NCBI RefSeq assembly: GCF_004342445.1
Contig: NZ_SLWW01000006.1
Coordinates: 180,987 to 244,986, forward strand
Direction: 5' to 3'
DNA length: 64,000 bases
Source: Rhodovulum euryhalinum
GTDB lineage: Bacteria; Pseudomonadota; Alphaproteobacteria; Rhodobacterales; Rhodobacteraceae
Shown in pieces: positions 16,565 through 27,056 of this stretch (position 1 is the first letter of the stretch; the number at the start of each line of letters is the position of its first letter). The notes under the pieces are model-generated. The model searched no databases. It had not been told where the DNA came from and saw only the letters and a list, made by a program, of their open reading frames with translations. The translations under genes and the position numbers were made by a program.

Positions 16565-17103
16565 GCCACAGCGCAAAGACCAAGGACTTCATCCCCGTCC
16601 GCATCGCCGTGCTGACCGTGTCGGACACCCGCACGCCCGAGGACGACCGCTCGGGCCAGACGCTGGTCGACCGGATCGCGGCGGCGGGCCACATCCTTGC
16701 CGCCCGCACCATCCTGCCCGACGAGCGGGCGCAGATCGCGGGCCAGCTTCGGGAATGGTGCGCCGATCCGGGGATCGACGTGGTGATTTCCACCGGCGGC
16801 ACCGGGCTGACGGGCCGCGATGTCACGGTGGAGGCGCACCGGGACGTCTACGAGAAGGAGATCGAGGCCTTCGCCACGGTCTTTACCATCGTCTCGATGC
16901 AGAAGATCGGCACCTCGGCGGTGCAGAGCCGCGCGACCGGGGGCGTGGCACAGGGCACCTATCTCTTCGCGCTGCCGGGCAGCCCCGGTGCCTGCAAGGA
17001 CGCCTGGGACGAGATCCTGGTGCATCAGTTCGACTACCGCCACCGGCCCTGCAACTTCGTCGAGATTTTTCCGCGTCTGGACGAGCACCGGCGACGGAAA
17101 TGA
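16561..17103 (+). CDS. moaB: molybdenum cofactor biosynthesis protein B
   Basis: A 180-residue MoaB/MogA-fold protein involved in adenylating molybdopterin or inserting molybdenum. It carries LTVSDTRTPEDDRSG at the N-terminal end, the substrate loop STGGTGLTGRDVT near residue 80, and FALPGSPGACKDAW near residue 140, with the Asp and Ser/Thr residues of the family. The start ATG overlaps the phosphoesterase stop. moaD/moaE lie 12 kb away, so the pathway genes are scattered. Confidence 0.93.
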   Translation: MSHSAKTKDFIPVRIAVLTVSDTRTPEDDRSGQTLVDRIAAAGHILAARTILPDERAQIAGQLREWCADPGIDVVISTGGTGLTGRDVTVEAHRDVYEKEIEAFATVFTIVSMQKIGTSAVQSRATGGVAQGTYLFALPGSPGACKDAWDEILVHQFDYRHRPCNFVEIFPRLDEHRRRK

Positions 17104-17205
17104 CAGCGTTATCCGTAACGGGGAAGTGGCTTGGCGGATCAGGGCCTTGCCACTATCTGATTGGTGCGCGCCACTGATCCCCCGCGCCGGAAAGGAAGCC
17201 AGCAG

Positions 17206-18672
17206 ATGAGATTTCTCCGCCGCAGCCTCGTGGGGGTGTTCCTCGTGGCCTTGACGGTCGGTCTGCTGAGCTATGCCGGGTACATGGTCAGTTCGGCGAT
17301 CCAGGCCCGCCTGAACGACCGGCCCGCCGAGCGCCCCGCCCGCGAGCGGGTCTTTGCCGCGAATGTCGTGACCTTGACGCCCGAGACCATTGCGCCCGTG
17401 CTGACCGCCTTTGGCGAGGTGCAGTCCCGGCGGACGCTGGAGCTGCGCGCCGAGGCGGGCGGACGGGTGGTCGAGTTGCATCCCGCCTTTCAGGAGGGCG
17501 GGCGCGTCGCGGCGGGTGAACTGATCCTGCGGGTCGATCCCGCGACCGCGCAATGGGCGCTGGACGTGGCGCGCACCGACCTGTCCGAGGCCGAGGCCGA
17601 CCTGCGCGACGCCCGGCGCACGCTGGAACTGGCCGGCGAGGAACTGGCCGCGACCGAGGAACAGACGCGGCTGCGCAAGCTGGCCCTGGCCCGGCAGGAG
17701 GATCTGCGCGCCCGCGGCGTCGGTACCGATGCCGCGGTCGAGGATGCGGCGCTGGCCGCCGCCGCCGCGAACCAGGCCGTGGTCGCCCGCCGCCAGGCGC
17801 AAGCCCAGGCCGAGGCGGCGCTTGCGACCGCGCGCACGGGGCTCGACCGCGCGCGCATCCGCCTGGCCGAGGCCGAGCGGGCGCTGGCCGATACCGAGCT
17901 TTACGCGACCTTTTCCGGCACGCTGAGCGACGTGAGCCTGGTCGAGGGCGGGCTGGTCTCGACGAACGAGCGGGTGGCCGACCTGATCGACGCAGGCGCG
18001 CTAGAGGTCGCGTTCCGCGTCTCGACCGAGCAATACACAAGGCTCATCGACGCGAATGGCGCCTTGCGCCCGGCCACGGTGTCGGTCGTTCTGGACGTGT
18101 TCGGGGCCGACCTGACCGCGACGGGGCGGCTGACCCGCGAGAGCGGATCCGTGGCCGAGGGGCAGGTGGGCCGGATGCTTTATGCCGATCTCGATGCGGC
18201 GCCGGGGTTCCGCCCCGGCGATTTCGTGACCGTGCGGGTCGAGGAGCCGCCGCTCGAGTCGGTCGCGCGGTTGCCCGCGACGGCGGTCAGTTCCGCGTCC
18301 GAGGTTCTGGTTCTGGCGGCCGACGACCGGCTTGAATTGCACCGGGTCGAGCTTCTGCGCCGTCAGGGCGACGAGGTGATCGTGCGGGCGTCCGGGCTTT
18401 ACGGCCGCGAGGTGGTGACCGAACGCTCGCCGCTGCTGGGAGCGGGTATCAGGGTACGCCCGCTGCGCCCCGGGGCCGGGGATGCCGCCGCCGCGCCCGC
18501 CCAGCCCGACATGGTCGAACTGACGCCCGAGCGCCGGGCGGCGCTGATCACTTTCATCGAATCGAACCCGATGATGCCGCAAGAGGCCAAGGCGCGCGTC
18601 CGGGCGCAACTTGAACAGTCGCAAGTCCCCGCTCGGGTTGTCGAGCGGATCGAATCCCGGATGGGGGGCTAG
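17206..18672 (+). CDS. RND efflux periplasmic adaptor with C-terminal helical tail
   Basis: A 488-residue HlyD/AcrA-type membrane fusion protein that links the inner-membrane RND pump to an outer-membrane channel. An N-terminal anchor helix (about residues 8-28) is followed by a lipoyl half (LELRAEAGGRVVELH). A long alpha hairpin rich in Ala/Glu/Arg covers about 110-220, then come the second lipoyl half (TFSGTLSDVSLVEGGLV) and beta-barrel and membrane-proximal domains. The last ~50 residues (from MVELTPERRAALIT) form an extra helical segment not found in AcrA. ATG at 17206 with upstream AAGGAAG was chosen. No outer-membrane factor gene is adjacent. Confidence 0.9.
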   Translation: MRFLRRSLVGVFLVALTVGLLSYAGYMVSSAIQARLNDRPAERPARERVFAANVVTLTPETIAPVLTAFGEVQSRRTLELRAEAGGRVVELHPAFQEGGRVAAGELILRVDPATAQWALDVARTDLSEAEADLRDARRTLELAGEELAATEEQTRLRKLALARQEDLRARGVGTDAAVEDAALAAAAANQAVVARRQAQAQAEAALATARTGLDRARIRLAEAERALADTELYATFSGTLSDVSLVEGGLVSTNERVADLIDAGALEVAFRVSTEQYTRLIDANGALRPATVSVVLDVFGADLTATGRLTRESGSVAEGQVGRMLYADLDAAPGFRPGDFVTVRVEEPPLESVARLPATAVSSASEVLVLAADDRLELHRVELLRRQGDEVIVRASGLYGREVVTERSPLLGAGIRVRPLRPGAGDAAAAPAQPDMVELTPERRAALITFIESNPMMPQEAKARVRAQLEQSQVPARVVERIESRMGG

Positions 18673-18676
18673 GCCC

Positions 18677-21600
18677 TTGGCACGACTTGTTCCCAGCGCG
18701 GCCGGGGGCGTGCTGTCCTACTTCACTCGCCACCGGACGGCCGCGAACCTGCTGCTCGTCGTGCTGATCGCCCTTGGCCTTGCCGCCATGCCGCGGATGC
18801 GGGCCCAGTTCTTTCCCGATGTCGTGATCGACAGCGTGACGGTTTCGATCACCTGGGAAGGCGCGGGTGCCGAGGACGTGGATGCCGGGATCGTGCAGCT
18901 TCTGGAACCCGCGCTGATGGCGGTCGAGGGGGTCGAGGAAACCCAGTCGCGGTCCTCCGAGGGCCGGGCCATGGTCACGCTGGATTTCGAACCCGGCTGG
19001 GACATGGGCCGCGCCGCAGACGATGTGCAGGTGGCCGTCGACAGCATCACCGACCTGCCCGAAGAGGCCGAGGAACCCGAGGTGCGCCGCGGTGCCTGGC
19101 GTGACCGGGTGACCGATGTCGTCATCACCGGCCCGGTCGGCGTGGACCAACTGGCCCGTTTCGCCGACGAACTGGTGGCGCGCCTGTTTGCCGTGGGAGT
19201 GACGCGCACAACGATCCAGGGCCTTGCCGCACCCGAAACCATCGTCGAGGTTCCGTCATCCGAACTGATCCGGCACGACATCTCGATGGCCGAGATCGCC
19301 CAGGTCATTGCGGCCGAGGCCGCGACCGACCCCGCAGGCGACGTCTCGGGCGGCAATGCGCGGGTTCGCACCGGCGTCGAGAAGCGCAGCGCCGACGAGA
19401 TCGGGGGGCTGGTGCTGCGGTCGAACGACGACGGGTCGAAACTGACCATCGCCGACATCGCGACCGTGCGAGTCGAGGGCGCGGACCGCGAACGCACCTA
19501 TTTCGTGCGCGAGGATCCTGCGATCTCGATCCGCGTGGACCGGTCCGACAAGGGTGATGCGATCGAGATGCAGCGCCAGGTCGAGGAGGTCGCGGCCGAG
19601 CTGCGAACAACGCTGCCCGCGGGCGTTTCGGTCGAACTGATCCGCACCCGGGCCGAGTATATCTCGGGCCGGCTCGACATCCTGCTGGACAACGGGCTGA
19701 TGGGGCTGGGCCTGGTGCTGGCGCTCTTGTTCCTGTTCCTGAACGCGCGCACGGCCTTCTGGGTGGCGGCGGGCATCCCGGTGGCGATGCTGGCAACCGT
19801 GGCGCTGATGTATGCCTTTGGCCTCACGATCAACATGATCTCGCTTTTTGCGCTGATCATCACGCTGGGCATCGTGGTGGACGACGCCATCGTGGTGGGC
19901 GAGCACGCCGATTTCCGCGTCCGGCGTCTGGGCGAGGATCCCGTCACCGCCGCCGAGAACGCCGCGCGCCGGATGGCCGCGCCGGTCTTCTCGGCCACGC
20001 TGACCACGATCATCGCCTTTCTTGCGCTGGTGGTGATCGGCGGGCGCATGGGCAACATGATCGCCGACATCCCCTTTACCGTGATCGCGGTGCTGACCGC
20101 CTCGCTGGTCGAGTGCTTTCTGATCCTGCCCAACCACATGGCGCACGCGCTGGCCCACTCCGCCAGGGAACACTGGTACGACGCGCCTTCGCGCGTCTTC
20201 AACCGCGGGTTTCGCTGGTTTCGGGAACGGATCTTTCGGCGCTTCATGCAGCTTGTGATCCGGGGGCGCTATCCGGTCCTGGCGCTGACGATCCTGCTGC
20301 TGGCCAGCCAGGTGGCTCTGCTGATCCGGGGTGACGTGCCTTGGCGGTTCTTCAACGCGCCCGAGCAGAGTTCCGTCTCGGGCAATTTCGCCATGCTGCC
20401 GGGTGCGAGCCGTGCCGACACGCTGTCGATGATGCGCGAGATGCAGCGCGCGGCCGATGCGGTGGCGGCGCGCTACGAGGCCGAACATGGCGTGAACCCC
20501 CTCGACTACGTGATCGCCGAGATCGGCGGGAACACCGGCCCCGGGCTGGCGGGCGCCGACACCAAGGACGCCGACCTGCTGGGCTCGATTGCGATCGAAC
20601 TGATCGACCCGGACCTGCGTCCCTATTCGTCGTTCCAGTTCGTGGCCGAGCTGCAGGACGAGGTGCGCCAGCACCCCAAGGCCGAAACCGTCAGCTTCCG
20701 CGGCTGGCGGTCCGGGCCCGGGGGCGATGCGATCGACGTGCAGTTCTACGGGGCGGATGCCGGTACACTGAAATCGGCCGCCGAGGCGCTGAAGACCGCG
20801 CTTGCGCAGTATGGCGAGGTATCGGCGGTCGAGGATTCGATGGCCTATGACAAGGACGAGCTGATCCTTGACCTGACGCCCCAGGGTGCGGCGCTGGGCT
20901 TCACCATGGAGGAGCTTGGCCGCGTGCTGCGCCATCGCCTGAACGGGATCGAGGCGGCGACCTATCCCGACGGGCCGCGTTCGGCCGCAATCCGGGTGGA
21001 ACTGCCCGAGGACGAATTGACCGCCGATTTCCTCGAGCGGACATTGCTGCGCGCGCCCTCGGGCGAATACCTGCCGCTGGCCGACATCGTCTCGGTCGAG
21101 AGCCGCACCGGCTTTTCGACGGTGCGGCGCGAGAACGGGCTGCGCGTCGTGTCGGTCACCGGCGATATTTCCGAGGACGACCCCGCCCGGGCCGAAGAGA
21201 TCATGCGCGAGATCGAAGACGTGATCCTGCCCCGGATCGAGACGGATCACGGCGTCGCCTGGCGCCTCTCGGGCCTGTCCGAACAGGAGTCCGAGTTCAT
21301 GGCCGACGCGCTGCTGGGGCTGATCTTCGGGCTGATCGGCATCTATCTGACGCTCGCCTGGATCTTCGCCAGCTGGTCGCGGCCGGTGGTGGTGATGGCG
21401 ATCATTCCCTTCGGGCTGGTCGGCACGATCTACGGCCACCTGGTCTGGGACGTGCCCTTGTCGATGTTCACCGTGGTGGGGCTGATCGGGATGGTGGGGA
21501 TCATCATCAACGACTCGATCGTGCTGGTCAGCACGGTGGACGAATACGCCGAGACGCGGGGGCTGTTGCCCGCCATTGTGGACGGGGCGGCCGACCGGCT

Positions 21601-22066
21601 GCGGCCGGTTGTGCTGACGACGTTGACCACGGTCCTGGGGCTTGCGCCGCTTCTGTTCGAGAAGTCCCAGCAGGCGCAATTCCTCAAGCCGACGGTGATC
21701 ACGTTGGTCTACGGGCTGGGCTTCGGGATGGTGCTGGTGCTGCTGGTGGTTCCGGCGCTTCTGGCGATCCAGCAGGATGCAGGCCGGCAACTGAGGGCGT
21801 CGCGTCGTGCGCTGCGTGCTCGCGGCCGCGGGATCGGGCGGGCCACGCAGGGTGCCGCCGTGGCGCTGGCGGTTGTCTTCGCGGCGACAATCGGCGTGGT
21901 GCTGGTGACCGGTGATCTGCCGGGCGGGCTGGCAGCAGAGGGCGGTGCGGCCATGGCGGTTGCGCTGGGCCTGTTTCTCGCCGGGGCTGTGATCGTGCTG
22001 GTCCTGGCCTATGCCGCCACGGTGCTGGACCTTCGCCGCACCTGGGGCGGTTCCGGGAAATCCTGA
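18677..22066 (+). CDS. RND family efflux transporter permease
   Basis: A proton-driven inner-membrane pump of about 1130 residues with the duplicated RND layout: TM1, a large periplasmic loop, TM2-6, then the same again. TM4 contains the paired acidic residues of the proton relay (LGIVVDDAIVVGEH). The second half has GLIGMVGIIINDSIVLV and a C-terminal run of two or three additional helices. The start is uncertain: no ATG fits, and TTG at 18677, four bases after the adaptor stop, precedes LARLVPSAAGG and gives a normal cytoplasmic N-terminus; a GTG near 18710 is the alternative. The substrate cannot be read from the sequence. Confidence 0.9.
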   Translation: MARLVPSAAGGVLSYFTRHRTAANLLLVVLIALGLAAMPRMRAQFFPDVVIDSVTVSITWEGAGAEDVDAGIVQLLEPALMAVEGVEETQSRSSEGRAMVTLDFEPGWDMGRAADDVQVAVDSITDLPEEAEEPEVRRGAWRDRVTDVVITGPVGVDQLARFADELVARLFAVGVTRTTIQGLAAPETIVEVPSSELIRHDISMAEIAQVIAAEAATDPAGDVSGGNARVRTGVEKRSADEIGGLVLRSNDDGSKLTIADIATVRVEGADRERTYFVREDPAISIRVDRSDKGDAIEMQRQVEEVAAELRTTLPAGVSVELIRTRAEYISGRLDILLDNGLMGLGLVLALLFLFLNARTAFWVAAGIPVAMLATVALMYAFGLTINMISLFALIITLGIVVDDAIVVGEHADFRVRRLGEDPVTAAENAARRMAAPVFSATLTTIIAFLALVVIGGRMGNMIADIPFTVIAVLTASLVECFLILPNHMAHALAHSAREHWYDAPSRVFNRGFRWFRERIFRRFMQLVIRGRYPVLALTILLLASQVALLIRGDVPWRFFNAPEQSSVSGNFAMLPGASRADTLSMMREMQRAADAVAARYEAEHGVNPLDYVIAEIGGNTGPGLAGADTKDADLLGSIAIELIDPDLRPYSSFQFVAELQDEVRQHPKAETVSFRGWRSGPGGDAIDVQFYGADAGTLKSAAEALKTALAQYGEVSAVEDSMAYDKDELILDLTPQGAALGFTMEELGRVLRHRLNGIEAATYPDGPRSAAIRVELPEDELTADFLERTLLRAPSGEYLPLADIVSVESRTGFSTVRRENGLRVVSVTGDISEDDPARAEEIMREIEDVILPRIETDHGVAWRLSGLSEQESEFMADALLGLIFGLIGIYLTLAWIFASWSRPVVVMAIIPFGLVGTIYGHLVWDVPLSMFTVVGLIGMVGIIINDSIVLVSTVDEYAETRGLLPAIVDGAADRLRPVVLTTLTTVLGLAPLLFEKSQQAQFLKPTVITLVYGLGFGMVLVLLVVPALLAIQQDAGRQLRASRRALRARGRGIGRATQGAAVALAVVFAATIGVVLVTGDLPGGLAAEGGAAMAVALGLFLAGAVIVLVLAYAATVLDLRRTWGGSGKS

Positions 22067-22114
22067 AACCCGGGCGCCGCGACCGGGTACGCCGCGGGGC
22101 AAAGAACGCAATCG

Positions 22115-22693
22115 CTAGAACGCGCCGTCCCGGCGGGGATACGCTGGAGGGGCCTGCCAGAGCGTTCGCCGGGGCCGCCCGTCGCAGGCTACAGGATCGT
22201 CCGGGGCGAAGGGGTCTACGACCGAACCCCGTCGCCGCAGTTCGAAGCCCAGCATTGCGCGCCCCGCCCCGCCGCTGGTGCCGACACTGCCAAGCCGGGT
22301 TCCCTTGGCGACCCGCCGGCCTAGGGGAACGGCGACGCTGCCCTGGGCGAGGTGGCAGTAGCGGGTCTGCCAGTGGGCGCCATGGTCGATGACGACGCCG
22401 TTGCCGCAATCGGCAGGTGTCGTGTTGTCGGTGGGCTGGGGGGTGTCTGTCAGACCATCGCGCAGCGCGATGACGGTGCCCGGGGCAGGGGCCAGGACCG
22501 CGGTGCCGGGCGGAGCGGCGAACTCGGTCCGGACGAGCCCGTCCCGGCTGAGCGGTCCGCAGGTATAGTCCGCCGTCCCGGGCCCCGGGTCGCGGTCGAC
22601 ATGGGCAAGGATCGTGCAGTCGTAACCCGGCCAGCAATCGAGAGGGACCGCCAGAAGAATATCCCCCGCGGCCGGGCGGGCCGCGAGGGACAA
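22115..22693 (-). CDS. degenerate M23 (LytM-type) peptidase-like protein
   Basis: An M23-fold protein of about 193 residues downstream of clpA. The fold is clear (FAAPPGTAVLAPAPGTVIAL, NGVVIDHGAHWQTRYCHL, RVAKGTRLGSVGTSG). Three of the four zinc/catalytic residues are missing: the HxGxD motif is LVRTE and the HLHFE motif is MLGFE; only the His of YCHL remains. It is probably noncatalytic, like amidase activators of the EnvC/NlpD group. The frame is open upstream and encodes a hydrophobic stretch (GAIAALALSLAARPAAG) that looks like a signal peptide, but no ATG or GTG lies there. TTG at 22693 is only the first standard start codon. Confidence 0.7.
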   Translation of the reverse strand: MSLAARPAAGDILLAVPLDCWPGYDCTILAHVDRDPGPGTADYTCGPLSRDGLVRTEFAAPPGTAVLAPAPGTVIALRDGLTDTPQPTDNTTPADCGNGVVIDHGAHWQTRYCHLAQGSVAVPLGRRVAKGTRLGSVGTSGGAGRAMLGFELRRRGSVVDPFAPDDPVACDGRPRRTLWQAPPAYPRRDGAF

Positions 22694-22719
22694 GGCAAGC
22701 GCCGCGATTGCGCCGAGGA

Positions 22720-25050
22720 TTACTCGGCCGTCAGCAACGGCGGTTTCTTCGAGTCGATGCGGCGTTTCTCGGGTTCCTCGATCTGCAGGTCGATCTCGCC
22801 ATCCTTTATGCCGACCTTGACCACGCCACCCTTGGCGAGCTTGCCGAAAAGGAGTTCCTCGGCCAAAGGCTTCTTGATTGTCTCCTGGATCACGCGGCTC
22901 AGGGGGCGTGCGCCCATCTTGTCGTCATAGCCCTTGTCCGCCAGCCACTCGGCCGCGGGTTTCGTCAGTTCGATGGTCACGTTGCGGTCCATGAGCTGCG
23001 CCTCGAGCTGCAGGACGAACTTCTCGACCACCTGCAGGATGACCTCCTTGGGCAGCGGCTGGAAGCTGATAACCGCGTCCAGACGGTTGCGGAATTCGGG
23101 CGTGAAGGTCCGCTCGATGGCGGCCGTGTCCTCGCCCTCGCGCCGGTCGCGGCCGAAGCCGATGGCGGCCTTGGCCTGTTCGGCGGCGCCCGCGTTCGAG
23201 GTCATGATCAGCACCACGTTGCGGAAATCGACCTGCCGGCCGTTGTGGTCGGTCAGCTTGCCGTGGTCCATCACCTGCAACAGGATGTTGAACACGTCCG
23301 GATGCGCCTTCTCGATCTCGTCGAGCAGAAGTACGCAGTGTGGGTTCTGGTCCACGCCGTCGGTCAGAAGCCCGCCCTGGTCAAAGCCGACATAGCCGGG
23401 CGGCGCGCCGATCAGGCGGCTGACCGCATGCTTCTCCATGTATTCCGACATGTCGAAGCGCAGCAGTTCCACGCCCAGCGTCGAGGCAAGCTGCTTGGCC
23501 ACCTCGGTCTTGCCGACGCCCGTGGGCCCGGCGAAGAGGTAGTTGCCGATCGGTTTTTCCGGTTCGCGCAGCCCGGCGCGGGCCAGCTTGATCGCAGACG
23601 CCAGCGCCTCGATGGCCTTGTCCTGTCCGAAGACCACGCGCTTGAGCGTTGCTTCGAGATCCTTCAGCACCCTGGCATCGTCCTTGCTGACATTCTTCGG
23701 CGGGATGCGCGCGATCTTGGCCACCACGGCCTCGATTTCGCGGGTGCCGATGGTCTTGCGCCGCTTGCTTTCGGCCAGAAGATGCTGGGCCGCGCCCGCC
23801 TCGTCGATCACGTCGATCGCCTTGTCGGGCAGCTTGCGGTCATGGATGTAGCGCGCGGACAGTTCCACCGCGGTGCGGATCGCATCCGAGGTGTATTTCA
23901 CGTCATGGTGTTCCTCGAAATAGGGCTTGATGCCCTTGAGGATCTTGACCGCGTCTTCGACCGTGGGCTCGTTCACGTCGATCTTCTGGAACCGGCGGGA
24001 CAGCGCGCGGTCCTTTTCGAAATGCTGGCGGAATTCCTTGTAGGTGGTCGAGCCCATGCAGCGCAGCTTGCCACCCTGCAGCGCGGGCTTGAGCAGGTTC
24101 GAGGCATCCATCGCGCCGCCCGAGGTCGCACCCGCGCCGATCACCGTGTGGATTTCATCGATGAAGAGGATCGCGTCGGCATGGTCCTCAAGCTCGTTCA
24201 CCACGGCCTTCAGCCGTTCCTCGAAATCGCCCCGATAGCGGGTGCCAGCGAGCAGCGCGCCCATGTCGAGCGAGTAGATCGTCGACTTTGCAAGCACGTC
24301 CGGCGTCTCGCCCTTGACGATCTTGCGCGCGAGGCCTTCGGCGATGGCGGTCTTGCCGACGCCCGGATCGCCCACCAGAAGCGGGTTGTTCTTGCGCCGA
24401 CGGCACAGGACCTGGATGCAGCGCTCCACCTCCTGCTCGCGGCCGATCAGCGGATCGACGTCACCCTTCTTGGCCTTGGCGTTCAGGTCCACGCAATATT
24501 TCGACAGCGCGGATTCCCGGCCGTCACTGCTTTCGGACTGGCCGTTCGGCTGAACCTCTTCCTCGAAATCGCTGGCTCCGGTGACGGGGCGATGCTCGCC
24601 GAACGAGGGGTCCTTGGCCACGCCATGGGCGATGAAGTTCACCGCGTCATAGCGCGTCATGTCCTGCTCCTGCAGGAAGTAGGCGGCGTTCGACTCCCGT
24701 TCCGCGAAGATCGCGACCAGCACGTTCGCACCGGTCACCTCGGTGCGGCCCGAGCTTTGCACATGGATCGCGGCGCGCTGGATCACGCGCTGGAAGGCGG
24801 CGGTCGGCACCGCTTCGGACCCCTCGATATCGGTGACGAGCGTCGAAAGCTCGTCCTCGATGAACTCGGTCAGGGTCTTGCGCAGATCGTCCAGGTCGAC
24901 CGAACACGCCTTCATCACCTTTGCGGCGTCCGGCTCGTCGATCAGCGCCAGCAGAAGATGCTCGAGCGTGGCCAGTTCATGCCGTCGGGCATTGGCCAAC
25001 GCGAGCGCGGCGTGGATGGCTTGCTCGAGTGTGTTCGAAAACGAAGGCAC
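22720..25050 (-). CDS. clpA: ATP-dependent Clp protease ATP-binding subunit ClpA
   Basis: A hexameric AAA+ unfoldase that feeds substrates, including N-degron proteins delivered by ClpS, into ClpP. The 776-residue protein has an N domain (1-145, two helical repeats). AAA1 has Walker [10 protein letters not shown] and Walker B LFIDEIHT, and AAA2 has GPTGVGKTE and [10 protein letters not shown]. The ClpP-docking IGF loop (AAIGFGR) is also present. It has no ClpB-type middle domain. GTG at 25050 was chosen because AAAGGAG lies eight bases upstream and [13 protein letters not shown] is the typical ClpA start. No clpS gene is adjacent. Confidence 0.96.
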   Translation of the reverse strand: MPSFSNTLEQAIHAALALANARRHELATLEHLLLALIDEPDAAKVMKACSVDLDDLRKTLTEFIEDELSTLVTDIEGSEAVPTAAFQRVIQRAAIHVQSSGRTEVTGANVLVAIFAERESNAAYFLQEQDMTRYDAVNFIAHGVAKDPSFGEHRPVTGASDFEEEVQPNGQSESSDGRESALSKYCVDLNAKAKKGDVDPLIGREQEVERCIQVLCRRRKNNPLLVGDPGVGKTAIAEGLARKIVKGETPDVLAKSTIYSLDMGALLAGTRYRGDFEERLKAVVNELEDHADAILFIDEIHTVIGAGATSGGAMDASNLLKPALQGGKLRCMGSTTYKEFRQHFEKDRALSRRFQKIDVNEPTVEDAVKILKGIKPYFEEHHDVKYTSDAIRTAVELSARYIHDRKLPDKAIDVIDEAGAAQHLLAESKRRKTIGTREIEAVVAKIARIPPKNVSKDDARVLKDLEATLKRVVFGQDKAIEALASAIKLARAGLREPEKPIGNYLFAGPTGVGKTEVAKQLASTLGVELLRFDMSEYMEKHAVSRLIGAPPGYVGFDQGGLLTDGVDQNPHCVLLLDEIEKAHPDVFNILLQVMDHGKLTDHNGRQVDFRNVVLIMTSNAGAAEQAKAAIGFGRDRREGEDTAAIERTFTPEFRNRLDAVISFQPLPKEVILQVVEKFVLQLEAQLMDRNVTIELTKPAAEWLADKGYDDKMGARPLSRVIQETIKKPLAEELLFGKLAKGGVVKVGIKDGEIDLQIEEPEKRRIDSKKPPLLTAE

Positions 25051-25212
25051 GAGACGTGCTCCTTTCTGCATGCGGCCGATCGGGGCGACACCCTGTCTCA
25101 ACCATGGCCTCTTGAGATTAAGTTTTGGTGTTTGCTGGCGCGCTTCAAGTTTTTTCTGTTCAAATCTTGACCGCGGCAACGGAAACGCCCTGTTTTTCGG
25201 CATTTCCCTTGG

Positions 25213-25980
25213 TCAAAATCGGTCCTTGCGCCCCCGGATCTCGCCGAAAACCGCCGCATCGGCCGCTCCTGCCATCCCGACCGCTTCCTTGACCTCGGGG
25301 CGCCCGGCACGCAGGAACGGATTGGTGGCGAGTTCCTCGGACAGCCGCGAGGGCACCGTGGGCTGGCCCGCGGCGCGCCGCGCGGCGACGTCCTCGACGC
25401 GCGCCAGGAGCGCGGGGTTGTCCGGTTCGATGGTCAACGCGAAGCGGCCGTTGGTGGCGGTGTACTCGTGGCCCGAAAAGACCAGTGTCTCGGGCGGTAG
25501 CGCGGCAAGCTTGCCAAGGCTCGCCCACATCATCTCGGCCGTCCCCTCGAACACCCGTCCGCAGCCCAGCGCCATCAGGCTGTCGGCGGTAAAGACCGCG
25601 CCGGAGGCGGGAAAGTGGTAGGCGATGTGGCCGACCGTGTGACCCCAGACGTCCAGCACATGCCCCGTCTCGCCGCCGATCGTCACCGTGTCGCCCTCGG
25701 CTACGGCGAGGTCGAGCGGCGGCAGTCGGTGGGCGTCGGACGCAGCCCCCACCACACGGGCGCCATGGGCCGACCTGAGCGGTTCGACCCCGCCCACGTG
25801 GTCGTGGTGGTGATGGGTGACCAGGATGTCGGTCAGCCGCCAGCCGCGATCGGCCAGCGCCGCAGCGATTGGTGCGGCCTCGGGGGCATCGACGACTGCC
25901 GTGGCACCCGTCGCGGCGTCGTGGACGAGATACGCGTAGTTGTCGCCGAGGCAGGGGATGGTGACGATCTCCAGGGGCAT
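25213..25980 (-). CDS. gloB: hydroxyacylglutathione hydrolase (glyoxalase II)
   Basis: Hydrolyses S-lactoylglutathione to lactate and glutathione, completing methylglyoxal detoxification, and so depends on the glutathione made by GshA at 9.4 kb. The 255-residue metallo-beta-lactamase-fold protein carries the metal motif THHHHDH (residues 55-61). It also has a Gly-His region ([12 protein letters not shown]), the bridging Asp (FTADSL), SGHEYT and a C-terminal domain with [10 protein letters not shown] at 25980 begins [15 protein letters not shown], a standard GloB start. It diverges from the methyltransferase across 66 bases. Confidence 0.95.
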   Translation of the reverse strand: MPLEIVTIPCLGDNYAYLVHDAATGATAVVDAPEAAPIAAALADRGWRLTDILVTHHHHDHVGGVEPLRSAHGARVVGAASDAHRLPPLDLAVAEGDTVTIGGETGHVLDVWGHTVGHIAYHFPASGAVFTADSLMALGCGRVFEGTAEMMWASLGKLAALPPETLVFSGHEYTATNGRFALTIEPDNPALLARVEDVAARRAAGQPTVPSRLSEELATNPFLRAGRPEVKEAVGMAGAADAAVFGEIRGRKDRF

Positions 25981-26046
25981 GGCAATCTCGCTCCGCGTCG
26001 TTATCTTGGTTCCCGAGACACTGGCCCAAAGGCAGCACGCGCCGCA

Positions 26047-26793
26047 ATGCATCTGGACGTTCTGGACCTGAGGAACTTTTACTACCGCACCAATCTGGGG
26101 CGCGTGGCGCAACGGGCAATACGCGACCAGGTGGTGGACATCTGGCCCGAGGCCAAGGGCCAGACGGTTGCGGGCTTCGGCTTTGCCGTGCCGCTGTTGC
26201 GGCCCTTCACTGTGGACGCGCGGCGGGTGATCGCGCTGATGCCGGGCCAGCAGGGGGTAATGCCCTGGCCCGCGGGGGCCGAGAATGTGTCGGTGCTGTG
26301 CGAGGAGACGTCCTGGCCGCTGCCGGACGGGTTTGTCGACAAGCTGATCGTGCTGCATGGGCTCGAGACCAGCGAGAACCCCACCTCGGTGCTTGAGGAG
26401 TGTGCGCGCGTGCTTGGCCCGGGCGGGCGGGCGCTGTTCATCGTGCCGAACCGCTCGGGGCTCTGGGCGCGGCGCGACGGCACGCCCTTCGGGTTCGGGC
26501 GGCCCTATTCCAATGGCCAACTCGAATCGCAATTGCGCCACCACGGCTTCGAGCCCGAGAGTCACCGCGCGGCGCTGTTCGCGCCGCCGACGGCCCGGCG
26601 ATTCTGGCTGAGGACGGCGAGCATGTGGGAAAACGCGGGCCGCCGCATCTCTGCCTATTACGCGGGCGGTGTGCTGATCGTCGAGGCAACCAAGCGCGTC
26701 TACCGGCCCACGGGGCTTTCGGTAAGGGCCGACATGCCCCGTCCCCTGCGCATCCTCGAAGGGCTGCCCAAGCCCGGCGCCGAACCCGCCTGA
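26047..26793 (+). CDS. class I SAM-dependent methyltransferase
   Basis: A 248-residue protein with the core of a class I methyltransferase. A Gly-containing motif I sits near residue 42 ([11 protein letters not shown]), and the post-motif region is [21 protein letters not shown], typical of UbiE/Methyltransf_11 enzymes. Motif I is weaker than the classical GxGxG. The N-terminus [15 protein letters not shown] is preceded by the divergent gloB promoter. The substrate is unknown, though its pairing with gloB may point to a small-molecule role. Confidence 0.8.
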   Translation: MHLDVLDLRNFYYRTNLGRVAQRAIRDQVVDIWPEAKGQTVAGFGFAVPLLRPFTVDARRVIALMPGQQGVMPWPAGAENVSVLCEETSWPLPDGFVDKLIVLHGLETSENPTSVLEECARVLGPGGRALFIVPNRSGLWARRDGTPFGFGRPYSNGQLESQLRHHGFEPESHRAALFAPPTARRFWLRTASMWENAGRRISAYYAGGVLIVEATKRVYRPTGLSVRADMPRPLRILEGLPKPGAEPA

Positions 26794-26926
26794 GCCCCAG
26801 TCAATCAAGGGAATCGCTGCCCCGCAGCATGCGCCGCCACGCCACGTCCGCCACGGGCCTTTTCGCTTGCCAACGCATGCCTGCGGCGCGACCGTGACTC
26901 TGGCGCGAATAAGGCCCTATAGGCGG

Positions 26927-26955
26927 TTGCGAGGTTTCGTTGCCTCTGCTACACC
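26927..26955 (+). promoter_or_regulatory. candidate promoter of the atp operon
   Basis: TTGCGA, a 17-base spacer, then TACACC give a plausible sigma-70-type promoter about 100 bases upstream of atpH, in a 263-base gap that otherwise shows no gene. The match to consensus is moderate. Confidence 0.35.
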
Positions 26956-27056
26956 CACGCCGATTTCTGAGCGTGCCGGTGGGGGTGCGCTGCTTGATCT
27001 GCCCCTTACCCGTTCCCGCGGCGCAAACAGGGGCCATAGATATCGGAAGGGTTGAC

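Noticed and set aside
19256..22111. Very long minus-strand open frame opposite the RND pump
   Set aside because: Antisense shadow of a clear RND permease; His/Gln/Arg-rich sequence with no recognisable domain.
25213..26808. 531-codon frame extending gloB upstream
   Set aside because: The extension is antisense to the methyltransferase; GloB has a normal N-terminus at 25980.
26794..26926. tRNA or small RNA in the gap before atpH
   Set aside because: No cloverleaf, no T-loop consensus and only a tiny GCTGC/GCAGC hairpin could be seen.
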